Of a DNA stretch of 64,000 bases, positions 17,217-26,612 are shown piece after piece (positions within the stretch are counted from its first letter, which is position 1; each line of letters begins with the position of its first letter). The stretch is taken from positions 41,223-105,222 of the forward strand of contig CAZNJB010000006.1 of the NCBI GenBank assembly GCA_964573255.1, read 5' to 3'. The notes under the pieces were generated by a model, which was not told the DNA's origin, ran no database searches, and saw only the letters and a list, made by a program, of their open reading frames with translations. This stretch comes from CAYNUJ01 sp964573255. Lineage in GTDB: Bacteria > Bacteroidota > Ignavibacteria > Ignavibacteriales > Melioribacteraceae. Both the position numbers and the translations under genes were made by a program.

Positions 17217-20200
17217 TGATCTTCGCCTTTAATTAAAGAAATAACGAATGTGCTGCCATTACTGCCGCTTTCTTTCAAGTAAATGTTTCCGCCAATATTC
17301 TCAACAAATCTCTTTGCAATAGAAAGTCCTATTCCCATACCTTCCTTCTTTGTTGTAAAGTTAAAATCGAAAATTTTATTTTGGTATTCTTCCGGAATTC
17401 CACGTCCATTATCTCGAATATAAATTTTCACCTCTGTACCTGTATTCTTCAGTTCAATATTTATTTTATTTGCACCCGCTTGAAGTGAATTGCGGATTAA
17501 ATTTATTATCGTTCTTTTAAGGTGATCAAAATCAGCTTGAACAACTGTGGATTCATTATCTGAAGTTATATAAATCTTTAATTCTTTTTCGGTAAATAAA
17601 TCAGCAGCTTGCTTAATAACTTCATTTACATTTACTTGCTCTAATTTAAGTTGAGGCATTTTAGCCACATTGCTAAATTCGGAAGAAATCCTTCGCAAAG
17701 TTTCTATTTGATTGATCAATGTATCGGTAACTTTCTTAAATATAGCATCAAACTTATCTGAACCGTCCTGGTAAGCAGCTTTCAAATGCTGAACCGATAA
17801 TTTCATTGGTGTAAGTGGATTTTTAATTTCGTGAGCAACTTGCTTTGCCATTTCCTTCCAAGCAACTTCCCTCTCCATTCTTGCAATTTCGTTAGCATTT
17901 TTCTTCAATTGAATAGTCATATAATTAAATGCATTCACAAGTTGACCTATTTCCCCCGAGTATTTTTCTTGAATCGAAATATCCAAGTCACCCTCGGATA
18001 ATGCTTTTGTTGCTCTTGTTAAATTATCTATCGGTTTTGAAATCTGATTTGAAAGCAGTGTACTGAGTAAAATAATTATTATCGATGCTATTGCGTAACT
18101 GCCGAATAATATTGTATCGAATTCATCTATTTTAATCGGAAGAATAATATTGTTAAACGCATCATTTATTTCCAATATGGAATTGTTCTGCATCCTATAA
18201 TAATAAGAATTATAAACTAGGTTGCCAATTCTATTTTTTGTTAAATAACTATATTTATTATCGATATAGATCTTAATATACGGCTCGGAATTTAAATAAG
18301 GCGATAATATCCCAGTTGTATAATATTTACCGAAGGAAGAATAATAAAGCTCTTTTCCCGAATAGATATTGAATTTAATTCCGAGATCATGCTCTGCCGA
18401 TTCAAAACTTTCGAAATTATAAACATCGAAATCAAAATTCGATTGAATATAATTTTCAACTCTAACTGCACGTTTTTTTAACTTATATCTAATTGTATTC
18501 AAGTTCTTAGTGCTTGTTAAATCCCTTAAATAGAAAGCAAGAAAGATAATCGGAACTAATGCAATTATTAAGAATGCTATGAACAATCTAGAGCGATAGT
18601 TCAAAACAAAACTACCATTCTTAACTAATTTAAAGAGCGCTAATATTAAAACTACAACTGAAATTATAATTGAATGAATAAAAAGAATTTTAAATAAATG
18701 AAAAAGTAAGTTTGCAATGTCCTTCTGCTTCAGTCCTATAATCGCATTTATTGTTTTACCGCGTATGATGTACGTTAAATACTCTTCACCATCAAAATTA
18801 AGATTAGTCCAATGAGAGTAACTCTCTGATGGGAATGAGCTAATCAATGACATCGCATCTTTAATACCGAGTTCCACTGAACCGACATTATCCACGATTT
18901 CATTTTTGTTAAACTTGATAATAAAATATTCATTTGGATTGACGGAAATTTTATCGAAATATTTATTAGGTGATACAAATTTCGGTTCAACTGTGGAAGA
19001 ATAAGTTAACGCTCCAAACTCTATTCCAAAAAGCAAATACCTATCGTTATTATTCGAACTAAATTTCTTCAGCCCTTCTATAAAATTTTGTTTTCCGTTT
19101 ATCTTTTTAGTGTACTTGACTCCTTCCAAACTATCGATACCTGTTAATTTAATCGGCATTTTTTCTGAAGTAAGATATTCGTAACCCCCTAATATTTCAT
19201 AGTTGGAATCATAAACAGCTACCCAACATGGTATATCCTCTTTCATAAAAGGAGATGAATTCCATATTAAAAATGACCTTGCATCCCAGTTTTCATTTTC
19301 GTCATCTCTTAAGACTTGTTCCTCAATTGATTTATCAGTCAAAACTTTTCTCAGCCAAAAATCATATAAATTCACTTTGGCGTTTATCACTTCCTCCGCG
19401 GCAATTTTAAGCGAATTTTTTGTTAATTCAACATTATAATAATCCAGACAATAAATTGAAATTATAGATGTTATAACCGCTAAATAAATATGAAATATAG
19501 TAGACTTTATTTTTCCCGTAACATAAACCCGTGTAAGAAAAAATAATATTATCATCAATATTATATGGACATAAATAGGTATAATAACTGATTTGTCAAT
19601 TAAGAAATAGACAACAACGCCTAAAATCAAACTGAATAAATTCAATAGAATACTATTAAAATATTTATTGATGCCAGTTACAGGTTTTAATATTCGGAAA
19701 ATAATACTCGCGAAAAATAAAAGTCCGAATCCAACTAACAGCAAATTGAATAAATTAAAAATGATTGGGAATTCAGGTAATAAAGTATTCAAGTTAAAAT
19801 ACCGCACACCGGAATCGAACACAAAACTTCTAGCCGAAGCAGCAAACGCACGAACTATTAATAAGGCAGAAAAGAATATAAAAGAATTTAAGGCAATACG
19901 TATGTAGGGATTAAGTTTCTCTAATTTTGTTTTATTTTCAACTACAATCTTTTGAACAAAGAATAATATGGCAATGAAAGTTACTGCCGAGATAAATAAC
20001 TCCAAGGGTGTTTTGGCAATTCCGCCCGCAAATGTAGATGAAAAATATTTCGGATTGCTTAATTCCATTGGGAATAATTTTTCGGGTAATGAAAATGCTA
20101 GTAATAACATTCTCACTATTATTAGTGATAAAACAATTACTGCATTTTTATAATTTTGACTACCGGACCAAATCTCTTTGATAAATCCAATCAAAAAGAC

Positions 20201-20938
20201 TATAACAGCAACTATAATACAAACATATTGGATATTCTCTACAATGGAAACAAAGTTTTTCTTCTCTACATCCAATTTTGGTTGAGGAAAAGTAACAACT
20301 CCTATTTTTCTGCCCTGTAAGTTTTTAACTGCTGATGAATACTCTAGCCCACTTAATGATATTGCTGCGTTGGCTTTATAATCTATTTTACAATCGAATG
20401 AAAAATAATCAGATATTTTTTTTGTCAGACTAATTGGACGATAAATATTATTATCGAAATTGTAAAACTTTTCAATGACTTTTTGATATATAACAACTTT
20501 TCGATTGACACCATCAAGTATAGAATCAATTCTACAGATAAACGCTTTTAATGTAGTAGAATAAAAGAATATTTCACCGGAGTTAAACTTAGATATGATT
20601 TCATTCGGTAAAGGCGTGAAATTATGCCAGAGTATTAAAGAATCCTTTTGATAATATTGAAAAGATATTTCATTATCCTTTGCAGCGTCAATAATATCTT
20701 CGTTAGAATGGAAAGATTTGATTGCTTTCTCTAAATTATCTGCTTGAGAATTAAATTGTTCAAATTCTTCATTAAATATTTCTTCTATTTCAGAAGCATA
20801 CTTTTCTCGCAAATCAACACTAATTTGCTCCCAGTTAGCTTCGATATTTCTTACCCCGTAAGGAACATAAAATCCTAAGCCGAATGATAACAATATCAAA
20901 AATCCGGAAATGAATAAGTTGATCCGAGAATATTTCAT
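17213..20938 (-). CDS. Large NtrY-like membrane sensor histidine kinase
   Basis: A 1241-residue kinase. An N-terminal helix (8-28) and a periplasmic region (~30-235) precede a block of about eight transmembrane helices (~240-520), another extracytoplasmic region (~520-740), two further helices flanking a third sensor loop, a HAMP domain (NQISKPIDNLTRATKAL, ~965-1015), HisKA with phospho-acceptor His1036 in VAHEIKNPLTPMKLS, and HATPase_c (NLIRNSLQAG, DNGRGIPEE, GMGIGLSIAKRFVE). The HEIKNPLTPM motif and the HAMP arrangement are those of NtrY, whose partner NtrX is a sigma-54 activator. No response regulator is in the window. It overlaps the helicase gene by 4 bases. Confidence 0.85.
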   Translation of the reverse strand: MKYSRINLFISGFLILLSFGLGFYVPYGVRNIEANWEQISVDLREKYASEIEEIFNEEFEQFNSQADNLEKAIKSFHSNEDIIDAAKDNEISFQYYQKDSLILWHNFTPLPNEIISKFNSGEIFFYSTTLKAFICRIDSILDGVNRKVVIYQKVIEKFYNFDNNIYRPISLTKKISDYFSFDCKIDYKANAAISLSGLEYSSAVKNLQGRKIGVVTFPQPKLDVEKKNFVSIVENIQYVCIIVAVIVFLIGFIKEIWSGSQNYKNAVIVLSLIIVRMLLLAFSLPEKLFPMELSNPKYFSSTFAGGIAKTPLELFISAVTFIAILFFVQKIVVENKTKLEKLNPYIRIALNSFIFFSALLIVRAFAASARSFVFDSGVRYFNLNTLLPEFPIIFNLFNLLLVGFGLLFFASIIFRILKPVTGINKYFNSILLNLFSLILGVVVYFLIDKSVIIPIYVHIILMIILFFLTRVYVTGKIKSTIFHIYLAVITSIISIYCLDYYNVELTKNSLKIAAEEVINAKVNLYDFWLRKVLTDKSIEEQVLRDDENENWDARSFLIWNSSPFMKEDIPCWVAVYDSNYEILGGYEYLTSEKMPIKLTGIDSLEGVKYTKKINGKQNFIEGLKKFSSNNNDRYLLFGIEFGALTYSSTVEPKFVSPNKYFDKISVNPNEYFIIKFNKNEIVDNVGSVELGIKDAMSLISSFPSESYSHWTNLNFDGEEYLTYIIRGKTINAIIGLKQKDIANLLFHLFKILFIHSIIISVVVLILALFKLVKNGSFVLNYRSRLFIAFLIIALVPIIFLAFYLRDLTSTKNLNTIRYKLKKRAVRVENYIQSNFDFDVYNFESFESAEHDLGIKFNIYSGKELYYSSFGKYYTTGILSPYLNSEPYIKIYIDNKYSYLTKNRIGNLVYNSYYYRMQNNSILEINDAFNNIILPIKIDEFDTILFGSYAIASIIIILLSTLLSNQISKPIDNLTRATKALSEGDLDISIQEKYSGEIGQLVNAFNYMTIQLKKNANEIARMEREVAWKEMAKQVAHEIKNPLTPMKLSVQHLKAAYQDGSDKFDAIFKKVTDTLINQIETLRRISSEFSNVAKMPQLKLEQVNVNEVIKQAADLFTEKELKIYITSDNESTVVQADFDHLKRTIINLIRNSLQAGANKINIELKNTGTEVKIYIRDNGRGIPEEYQNKIFDFNFTTKKEGMGIGLSIAKRFVENIGGNIYLKESGSNGSTFVISLIKGEDQ

Positions 20939-20948
20939 ATTACAATAT

Positions 20949-21350
20949 TTAATTTATTGTTAATTGAGAAATTTCCCATAAATCTTTAACCTTTTTGAGT
21001 GCAACGAAAACCCTACTATTTTTTTTAGACCCTCGATGAAAGTATTTTAGAACCCCAGTTGCGAAAGAATAATCATCATTAAAAACTTTATTATCGAACT
21101 TAAATTCAATCGGTTCATAAAAATTTAAGAAATCTTGCAATACATAATGAGCCTGATTTGGAGAAAAATAATCGGAATAACCGCTTAATAAACTTATGTA
21201 TGTCTTTTCTTTAATAAAAGAAGTAAATTGACTGACATCCGCAGCATTTATTCCGTTCTCAATTGATTGAAATATTTTATCGGCTTTATTTTGAGAAAAA
21301 TCAGCCGAAGCGGAAAAGCATAAGAATAATATGATTGTAAATATTTTCAT
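20949..21350 (-). CDS. DUF4783 family exported protein
   Basis: A 133-residue protein with a signal peptide (MKIFTIILFLCFSASADFSQ). The mature part resembles DUF4783, a family of small secreted proteins with an NTF2-like fold common in Bacteroidota (motifs ISLLSGYSDYFSPNQAHYVLQDF and a C-terminal KDLWEISQLTIN). The frame is open further upstream, but the ATG at 21350 gives a clean signal peptide, whereas the longer form puts an extra hydrophobic stretch in front. It is 10 bases from the kinase gene and probably heads the kinase-helicase-amidase operon. No known activity. Confidence 0.78.
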   Translation of the reverse strand: MKIFTIILFLCFSASADFSQNKADKIFQSIENGINAADVSQFTSFIKEKTYISLLSGYSDYFSPNQAHYVLQDFLNFYEPIEFKFDNKVFNDDYSFATGVLKYFHRGSKKNSRVFVALKKVKDLWEISQLTIN

Positions 21351-21391
21351 CTTAAATAAAATTATAATTAACTCCAAAATACAGAAATGAT

Positions 21392-21424
21392 AAAAAAAAA
21401 GCATACCGAAAATGGTATGCTTTT
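21392..21424 (-). terminator. Rho-independent terminator after the fibronectin lipoprotein gene
   Basis: Minus strand: AAAAGCATACC, 6-base loop, GGTATGCTTTT, then further Ts. The 11-bp stem is perfect. It lies 16 bases after the stop of the gene ending at 21440 and insulates the DUF4783 operon. Confidence 0.9.
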
Positions 21425-21439
21425 GAGGAATTAAAAAGT

Positions 21440-22261
21440 TTACTTCCTTACCACATTTTTATCAACTTCTCTTTTACCACTCCCTCTCGCAGTTTTTAGC
21501 TCGGGATTACCTTCGGCAATCTGATATGCCCAATCAAAGACTATTCGTTCCGGGGTGATTGATGAAATCCTTACTTTCGCAAAATGATTATCCCAAGTCC
21601 AAATCACATATGTATGCCCAACAAATGCTTCCGTGTATTTGATGTTTTCACCATCAACAAGTGGAACCCATCCGTTTATAGGAGCTTGACTAACATCATA
21701 GATATCGTAAGTTTCGCCCATATCTTGTATATCCGAATCACTCCAAACATCTAAATAAAATTTCCCGTTATATTTTTCATAGAAAAAGTCCGTTCTATCA
21801 TCATCATATGGAACCACCAAATATTCCGAAAAAGAATAACCGGAATTATTCGGAAACCTCTTATATTCGAAAATGGATTGATTAAAACCCTCCGGGCGCG
21901 GGGTATCATACACAATATCATAACTCAGTTCACTTTCGTTTCCATTATAGTCGTATGCAGAAATGGCATAATAATACGTGTATCCGTTCACCGCACCCAA
22001 ATCAACGAAATAATTGTAAGGTGTATTTCCAATCAGAGTATATTTCCCTTCGTATGAATCATTAACGTAAATATTGTATCCAGCCACATCACTTTCTGGA
22101 CTATCCCTCCATTGAATGTCAATCCGGTTATCACCGGTTAATGTTGTAATGTTGCTTGGCGGACTAGGCGGAATAGTATCGTAATAACTCTCTTCATCTT
22201 TACAACCGAGAAACGCTATTACACTCAATACAAGTGCTAATAATATTTTCAACTTTTTCAT
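21440..22261 (-). CDS. Fibronectin type III lipoprotein
   Basis: A 273-residue lipoprotein: signal residues 1-20 with lipobox FLGC, then one fibronectin type III domain at about 32-120 (PSPPSNITTLTGDNRIDIQWR... YYAISAYDYNGNESELS). The remaining ~150 residues are a beta-rich domain with many Tyr, Trp and Asp that I do not recognise. Likely exported to the cell surface or outer-membrane inner leaflet. It stands alone with its own terminator and a 175-base gap upstream. Function unknown. Confidence 0.8.
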   Translation of the reverse strand: MKKLKILLALVLSVIAFLGCKDEESYYDTIPPSPPSNITTLTGDNRIDIQWRDSPESDVAGYNIYVNDSYEGKYTLIGNTPYNYFVDLGAVNGYTYYYAISAYDYNGNESELSYDIVYDTPRPEGFNQSIFEYKRFPNNSGYSFSEYLVVPYDDDRTDFFYEKYNGKFYLDVWSDSDIQDMGETYDIYDVSQAPINGWVPLVDGENIKYTEAFVGHTYVIWTWDNHFAKVRISSITPERIVFDWAYQIAEGNPELKTARGSGKREVDKNVVRK

Positions 22262-22402
22262 GACTTTTCTCCATTGTTTTTATAATTCTATAGCAAGGAG
22301 AATGCCAAAAATATAATGAGCTTTACAGCCTTAAAAGGCTATGTTCAATTAAAGATGTAATTGATAGTTAACAGCGAGTGTATAATTAAGTAAACAGGAA
22401 TG

Positions 22403-22428
22403 AACCGGAGAGATTTCTCCCTCCGGTT
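22403..22428. repeat. Inverted repeat after pyrC
   Basis: AACCGGAG, 10 bases, CTCCGGTT: a perfect 8-bp stem 9 bases after the pyrC stop. There is no T-run on the minus-strand side, so it may be a weak or Rho-assisted 3' end or an mRNA-stabilising hairpin. Confidence 0.5.
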
Positions 22429-22436
22429 AAAAAAGG

Positions 22437-23726
22437 TTAGATATTTATAAACTCATCATCAATAAACATTTGAGAATTGTTTATTGCAGCAACTTGTTTG
22501 CCGGTAAGTATTTTTTTATCGAAGGGACTATTCTTAGATTTAGATTTGAATTTTTTAACATCAACAGTCCACACCTCATCGGGGTTGAAAATCGTTAATT
22601 CGGCTTTTTCCCCTTCTGCAATTTTAGGAATGCTCAAACCGAGAATTTTCCTCGGGTTAATCGCAAATTTTTCAATTATCTCTTCAAGAGATAAATGTTT
22701 TTTGTGGTAAAGTTCGTTCAAGGTTAAGCCGATTGCAGTTTCTAAACCAATAATACCATTTGGAGCATAAATAAACTCCAATTCCTTTTCTTCGATTGCG
22801 TGAGGAGCATGATCAGTTGCAATGCAATCAATCGTTCCATCTTTCAGCCCCTCTATACAAGCCTGCACATCTTCCTGGGTTCTTAAAGGGGGACTCATCT
22901 TAAAATTCGAATCGTAAGAATACAAAGACTCGTCAGTTATTGAAAAATGATGAGGAGTAACTTCCGCCGTAACTTTAATTCCTCTTTTTTTGGCTTCGCG
23001 AACCAAGTTAACCGCTCCTTTCGTACTAATATGAGCGATATGAATTCTTGCATTCAGATATTCAGCCATCAAAAGATCCCGGCTTACAATTAAGTCTTCG
23101 GAAACAGATGGAAGTGGCGGTAATCCTAATTTAGTGCTCATTTCTCCTTCGTTAATTGCGCCGTCAGCTAAAGTCTCTTCCTCACAATGCTCAATAATTA
23201 CCTTATTGTACATACTTGCATATTCCATAGCGCTTCTTAATACTGCAGCAGTTTTAATTGCAGTACCATCATCTGAAAATGCAACTGCACCGGCATCGGA
23301 AAGTTCAGCCATAGGAGAAATTGCTTCCCCTTTCCTGCCGAGGGTTGCCGCTCCAATTGGAAATACGTTTACCAACTCACCGTTGGCCTTTTGCAGAATA
23401 AATTTTACCGTTTCAGCAGAATCAATTGCAGGTTCTGTATTCGGCATACAAGCAACACCGGTAAATCCACCTGCAGCGGCAGCACGGCATCCGGTCTGGA
23501 TAGTTTCTTCATCTTCTCTTCCCGGTTCTCTGAAATGAACATGCATATCAAAAAATCCGGGTGAGCATACGGCTCCGCTTAAATCAAATATTTGTGCTTG
23601 TTTTTTTTGTTCGGCTGAAATATCACCAATTTTTTTGATGATTCCATCTTCAATTAAAATATTAGACTTTTTATTTAATTTTTGTTGAGGATCAATCAAT
23701 GTTATATTTTCTAAAATTACTTTCAT
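22437..23726 (-). CDS. pyrC: Dihydroorotase
   Basis: Third step of de novo pyrimidine synthesis: closes carbamoyl-aspartate to dihydroorotate. A 429-residue class I dihydroorotase of the amidohydrolase fold. Zinc-binding HVHFREPG at about 61-68, MPNTEPAIDS near 95, HCEEE near 180, IAHIST near 234 and IATDHAPH (catalytic Asp) near 304. All expected ligands are present, so it should be an active enzyme, not the inactive PyrC that some ATCase complexes carry. It follows pyrB by 7 bases. Confidence 0.95.
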   Translation of the reverse strand: MKVILENITLIDPQQKLNKKSNILIEDGIIKKIGDISAEQKKQAQIFDLSGAVCSPGFFDMHVHFREPGREDEETIQTGCRAAAAGGFTGVACMPNTEPAIDSAETVKFILQKANGELVNVFPIGAATLGRKGEAISPMAELSDAGAVAFSDDGTAIKTAAVLRSAMEYASMYNKVIIEHCEEETLADGAINEGEMSTKLGLPPLPSVSEDLIVSRDLLMAEYLNARIHIAHISTKGAVNLVREAKKRGIKVTAEVTPHHFSITDESLYSYDSNFKMSPPLRTQEDVQACIEGLKDGTIDCIATDHAPHAIEEKELEFIYAPNGIIGLETAIGLTLNELYHKKHLSLEEIIEKFAINPRKILGLSIPKIAEGEKAELTIFNPDEVWTVDVKKFKSKSKNSPFDKKILTGKQVAAINNSQMFIDDEFINI

Positions 23727-23733
23727 TTCCCAC

Positions 23734-24654
23734 CTAATTTTTAGTACCTAATAAATATAGAATTGCCATTCTAACAGCCACACCGTTTGTAACTTGATCC
23801 AGAATAATTTGATAAGGACCGTCAGCGACTTCTGAGGATAACTCTACACCACGGTTAATTGGACCGGGATGCAGAATTAAAATATCGGGATTTTGTTTTT
23901 CAATTCTTTCGGCAGTAATGCCAAAATAATTATGATATTCTCTTAATGAGGGGATGCTTGAAGCTGCCTTGCGTTCAAGCTGTATCCTTAAAACATTCAA
24001 TACATCGTGTTCTTTAATTGCTTTATTTATATCGTGATATACCTTAACACCTAAATTTTCTATTCCGATAGGAATCATTGTTCTGGGTCCGCAAACGGAA
24101 ACTTCCGCTCCCATTTTAGTTAATCCGTAAATATTCGATAATGCTACACGACTATGGGCAACGTCACCGACAATGCAAACCCTTAATCCTTCAAGCGAAC
24201 CTTTTTTCTCTCTTATTGAGTACATATCGAGCAATGCTTGAGTAGGATGTTCGTGTCTACCGTCTCCAGCATTGATTATATTTGCATCGGTAATTCGAGT
24301 AAGGTACTGTGGAACGCCAGCTGATTCGTGACGGCATACTATCATGTCAACTTTCATTGACATAATATTTCTTACAGTATCCTTAAATGTTTCTCCCTTC
24401 TTCACACTGCTAGTGGAAGTAGAGAAATTGATTGTATCCGCAGAAAGCCGCTTTTCCGCTAATTCAAATGATAGACGTGTTCTCGTTGAATTCTCAAAAA
24501 ATAAATTAACAACTGTTTTACCTTGTAAAGTAGGAACTTTTTTTATCGGACGCTCCAATACTTCTCTAAAAGTTTTGGCAGTATCTAATATTAGTTTTAT
24601 ATCTTCTTTAGGAACGTCGTATAAACCTAATAAATGATTTGTTGATAATGACAT
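23734..24654 (-). CDS. pyrB: Aspartate carbamoyltransferase catalytic subunit
   Basis: Second step of pyrimidine synthesis. At 306 residues it has the carbamoyl-phosphate motif STRTRLSFE near 55-63, the HPTQALLDMYSI motif near 138, and the late HPGPINRGVE (aspartate loop). No pyrI regulatory chain is nearby, so control probably acts through PyrR. pyrR lies 18 bases upstream and pyrC 7 bases downstream, one operon. Confidence 0.96.
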   Translation of the reverse strand: MSLSTNHLLGLYDVPKEDIKLILDTAKTFREVLERPIKKVPTLQGKTVVNLFFENSTRTRLSFELAEKRLSADTINFSTSTSSVKKGETFKDTVRNIMSMKVDMIVCRHESAGVPQYLTRITDANIINAGDGRHEHPTQALLDMYSIREKKGSLEGLRVCIVGDVAHSRVALSNIYGLTKMGAEVSVCGPRTMIPIGIENLGVKVYHDINKAIKEHDVLNVLRIQLERKAASSIPSLREYHNYFGITAERIEKQNPDILILHPGPINRGVELSSEVADGPYQIILDQVTNGVAVRMAILYLLGTKN

Positions 24655-24672
24655 ATAATTCTCACTTACTTT

Positions 24673-25215
24673 TTATTGTGGTGATTCTACTAAATAAACT
24701 GCATCTTCGTTATCGATCTCTTTTAATTTCACTTTCACTTCTTCGTTAATTGAAGTGGGAATATTTTTACCCACATAATCCGCTTTAATCGGTAGCTCTC
24801 TATGACCGCGATCGACCAAAACACATAGTTGTATTGTTTTAGGTCGTCCCAAATCCATTACAGCATCTAACGCGGCACGAACTGTTCTACCTGTATAAAG
24901 GACATCATCTGTTAAAACAACATCCTTTTCAGAAATGTCGAATGTAATATTTGTCACCGACACTTCGGGTTGCTTTAGGCGCGTACGAAAATCATCACGA
25001 TATAAAGTAACATCAAGTACGCCGAAATTCACGTCTGAATTGTCGATTTCCATTATTTTGTCGTGAATTCTTTTTGCAATAAATTCTCCTCTTGTACGCA
25101 TTCCTAAAATCACAATATTTTCAGAACCCTTATTTTTTTCCAAGATTTCATGCGCCAATCTTGTAATGGTTCTTTGCAATCCCTGTTCATCAATAATTTT
25201 AGCTTTAATTTTCAT
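24673..25215 (-). CDS. pyrR: Pyrimidine operon regulator PyrR / uracil phosphoribosyltransferase
   Basis: PRTase-fold protein that in other bacteria binds pyr mRNA when UMP is high and can also make UMP from uracil. The PRPP-binding loop DVVLTDDVLYTGRTVRAAL lies near 93-111 and basic RNA-face residues such as LVDRGHRELPIKADYVGKNIPTS follow. The ATG at 25215 is chosen because AAGGAGG lies 9 bases upstream and the family begins here; an upstream in-frame start would add 7 residues. About 180 residues, as usual. It is the first gene of pyrR-pyrB-pyrC, fitting autoregulation. Confidence 0.93.
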   Translation of the reverse strand: MKIKAKIIDEQGLQRTITRLAHEILEKNKGSENIVILGMRTRGEFIAKRIHDKIMEIDNSDVNFGVLDVTLYRDDFRTRLKQPEVSVTNITFDISEKDVVLTDDVLYTGRTVRAALDAVMDLGRPKTIQLCVLVDRGHRELPIKADYVGKNIPTSINEEVKVKLKEIDNEDAVYLVESPQ

Positions 25216-25224
25216 ACAAAAAAT

Positions 25225-25314
25225 CCTCCTTGACAAATTGTCGCGGAGGTCTCCATATTGTTTAACAAATGCTTTTTATCTTTGTTGAACACCTTAATTA
25301 CCTCTCGGATAATT
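25225..25314 (-). promoter_or_regulatory. Structured pyr leader with PyrR-loop-like hairpin and hidden ribosome binding site
   Basis: Three hairpins in transcript order. First, 25314-25296: AATTA-TCCGAGAGG-TAATT, whose loop is one base short of the PyrR consensus UCCnGnGAGG. Second, 25290-25260: GTTCAACAAA pairs with TTTGTTAAAC with one mismatch. Third, 25249-25225: CCTCC and inner GACA pair with TGTC and GGAGG; this GGAGG is the pyrR ribosome binding site. Sequestration of the site suggests translational control. No intrinsic terminator was found in the leader. Confidence 0.45.
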
Positions 25315-25323
25315 TTAAAGGAT

Positions 25324-25349
25324 AAAAAAAAGGACGCCAAAAGGCGTCC
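25324..25349 (-). terminator. Rho-independent terminator after ompA
   Basis: Minus strand: GGACGCC-TTTT-GGCGTCC followed by eight Ts, a perfect 7-bp GC-rich stem 9 bases after the OmpA-family stop. It leaves barely 10 bases before the first pyr leader hairpin. Confidence 0.95.
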
Positions 25350-25357
25350 ATTAAAAA

Positions 25358-26440
25358 TTAATCTGCAAGAACTTTGAATTCAATTCGTCGGTTCATTGCT
25401 CTGCCATTAGCAGTTTTGTTATCAGCAATTGGGTTCTTAGAACCGTAGCCTTTCACTACTAATCTGCTTGAGGAAACACCATGAGCTACTAAATAATTTT
25501 TAACTGTTTTAGCTCTTCTTTCGGATAATTTAACATTGTAGCTTTCTGGTCCAATGTTATCGGTATATCCTTGAATTTCAACTTTCATCTCAGGATTTTG
25601 CAATAATACTTGAAGTGCATGGAATAAAATAGGATAGCTTTCCTGAGTAAGTCTGGAAGAATTAAAGTCGAAGTTTACTCCAACAAGCACCCAACGTTTG
25701 GAAGGAGTTTCTTTTTCAACTACAACTTCTTTAACTACTTCGCGAGGGATATACTTCTTGACAATATTTTCAATTCTTTCATAATCTACTGGATCGGGCA
25801 TTTCTTCTAAACGAATACCATCATACAATTGGCAGAGTTTGCTTTCTTCGCCTTTTTTGAAATAGTAATTAACACCAATGTCGAAGAACATATAAGCATC
25901 TTCGGGACCGCCAAGAAGACCAAAACCTCTTGTTCCATATACACCTTCAAATGAACTATTCGACATTGTATGATAAGCTAATTCAGTTTTAAAATTCCAT
26001 TTTTCATTAAGCTTAAATTCAACACCAAAAGATCCGCCAATTTCATAATCAAAATTGGAATCTTTTACTCCATTAGTATAAGATGCGTATCCAAATCCAG
26101 CTCCAACGGTAAAGAACGGTGAAACGCTTTCGCAGGGAACTAAATAATATACAAGATCAAGATTTCCTAACATTGCCAAAGTAGTAACTTTTGTAGTTCC
26201 TACTTTTCCATTAAAATTAATTGCACTTAGAGTAAACCTTCCGCCAATATGTTCGGAGAAATTTCTCTGTAAATGGAGATAACCGCCCAAAGCTGCTTCA
26301 TCCCCAAGATAATTAGCATTAATCATTCTAGGATATCTAAATCCAAATCCAAAATTCCAGCTGTTTTTTGCCAACTGTGCAAAAGTTGCATCACTCAAAA
26401 GGAATAAAGCAACTAAAAATAGAGTAGTGAGTTTTTTCAT
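25358..26440 (-). CDS. OmpA-family outer membrane protein
   Basis: A 360-residue envelope protein. Signal peptide at 1-21 (cleavage after TFA), an eight-strand-type beta-barrel at about 25-195, a short linker with Pro and acidic residues (~200-245), and a C-terminal OmpA/MotB peptidoglycan-binding domain (~250-358) with NFDFNSSRL, GYTDNIGPESYN, LSERRAKTVKNYL and a terminal NRRIEF. The Asp and Arg that grip diaminopimelate in this fold are present. Likely a major structural porin tethering outer membrane to wall. It has its own promoter and a strong terminator. Confidence 0.93.
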   Translation of the reverse strand: MKKLTTLFLVALFLLSDATFAQLAKNSWNFGFGFRYPRMINANYLGDEAALGGYLHLQRNFSEHIGGRFTLSAINFNGKVGTTKVTTLAMLGNLDLVYYLVPCESVSPFFTVGAGFGYASYTNGVKDSNFDYEIGGSFGVEFKLNEKWNFKTELAYHTMSNSSFEGVYGTRGFGLLGGPEDAYMFFDIGVNYYFKKGEESKLCQLYDGIRLEEMPDPVDYERIENIVKKYIPREVVKEVVVEKETPSKRWVLVGVNFDFNSSRLTQESYPILFHALQVLLQNPEMKVEIQGYTDNIGPESYNVKLSERRAKTVKNYLVAHGVSSSRLVVKGYGSKNPIADNKTANGRAMNRRIEFKVLAD

Positions 26441-26511
26441 AAAGAACCTCTTTACAATTATGAGACAATTTTTCTTTTCATTTATTACACAATATTATAT
26501 TTCATTTTCAT

Positions 26512-26543
26512 CATATTTAATAAAAAAATACATATTTTGCAAA
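26512..26543 (-). promoter_or_regulatory. Candidate promoter of the OmpA-family gene
   Basis: Minus strand: TTTG, 20-base spacer, TAAATATG, one mismatch from TTTG-N19-21-TAnnTTTG. Predicted leader about 65 bases. Confidence 0.45.
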
Positions 26544-26612
26544 TAAATATAGTAAAAAAAATTTTGTTAAATGGATTTATCCTTTTTAGATTTAGTACAA
26601 CTGTATTTTCTT

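Noticed and set aside
22403..22428. Intrinsic terminator after pyrC
   Set aside because: Good stem, but no T-run follows on either strand; kept only as an inverted repeat.
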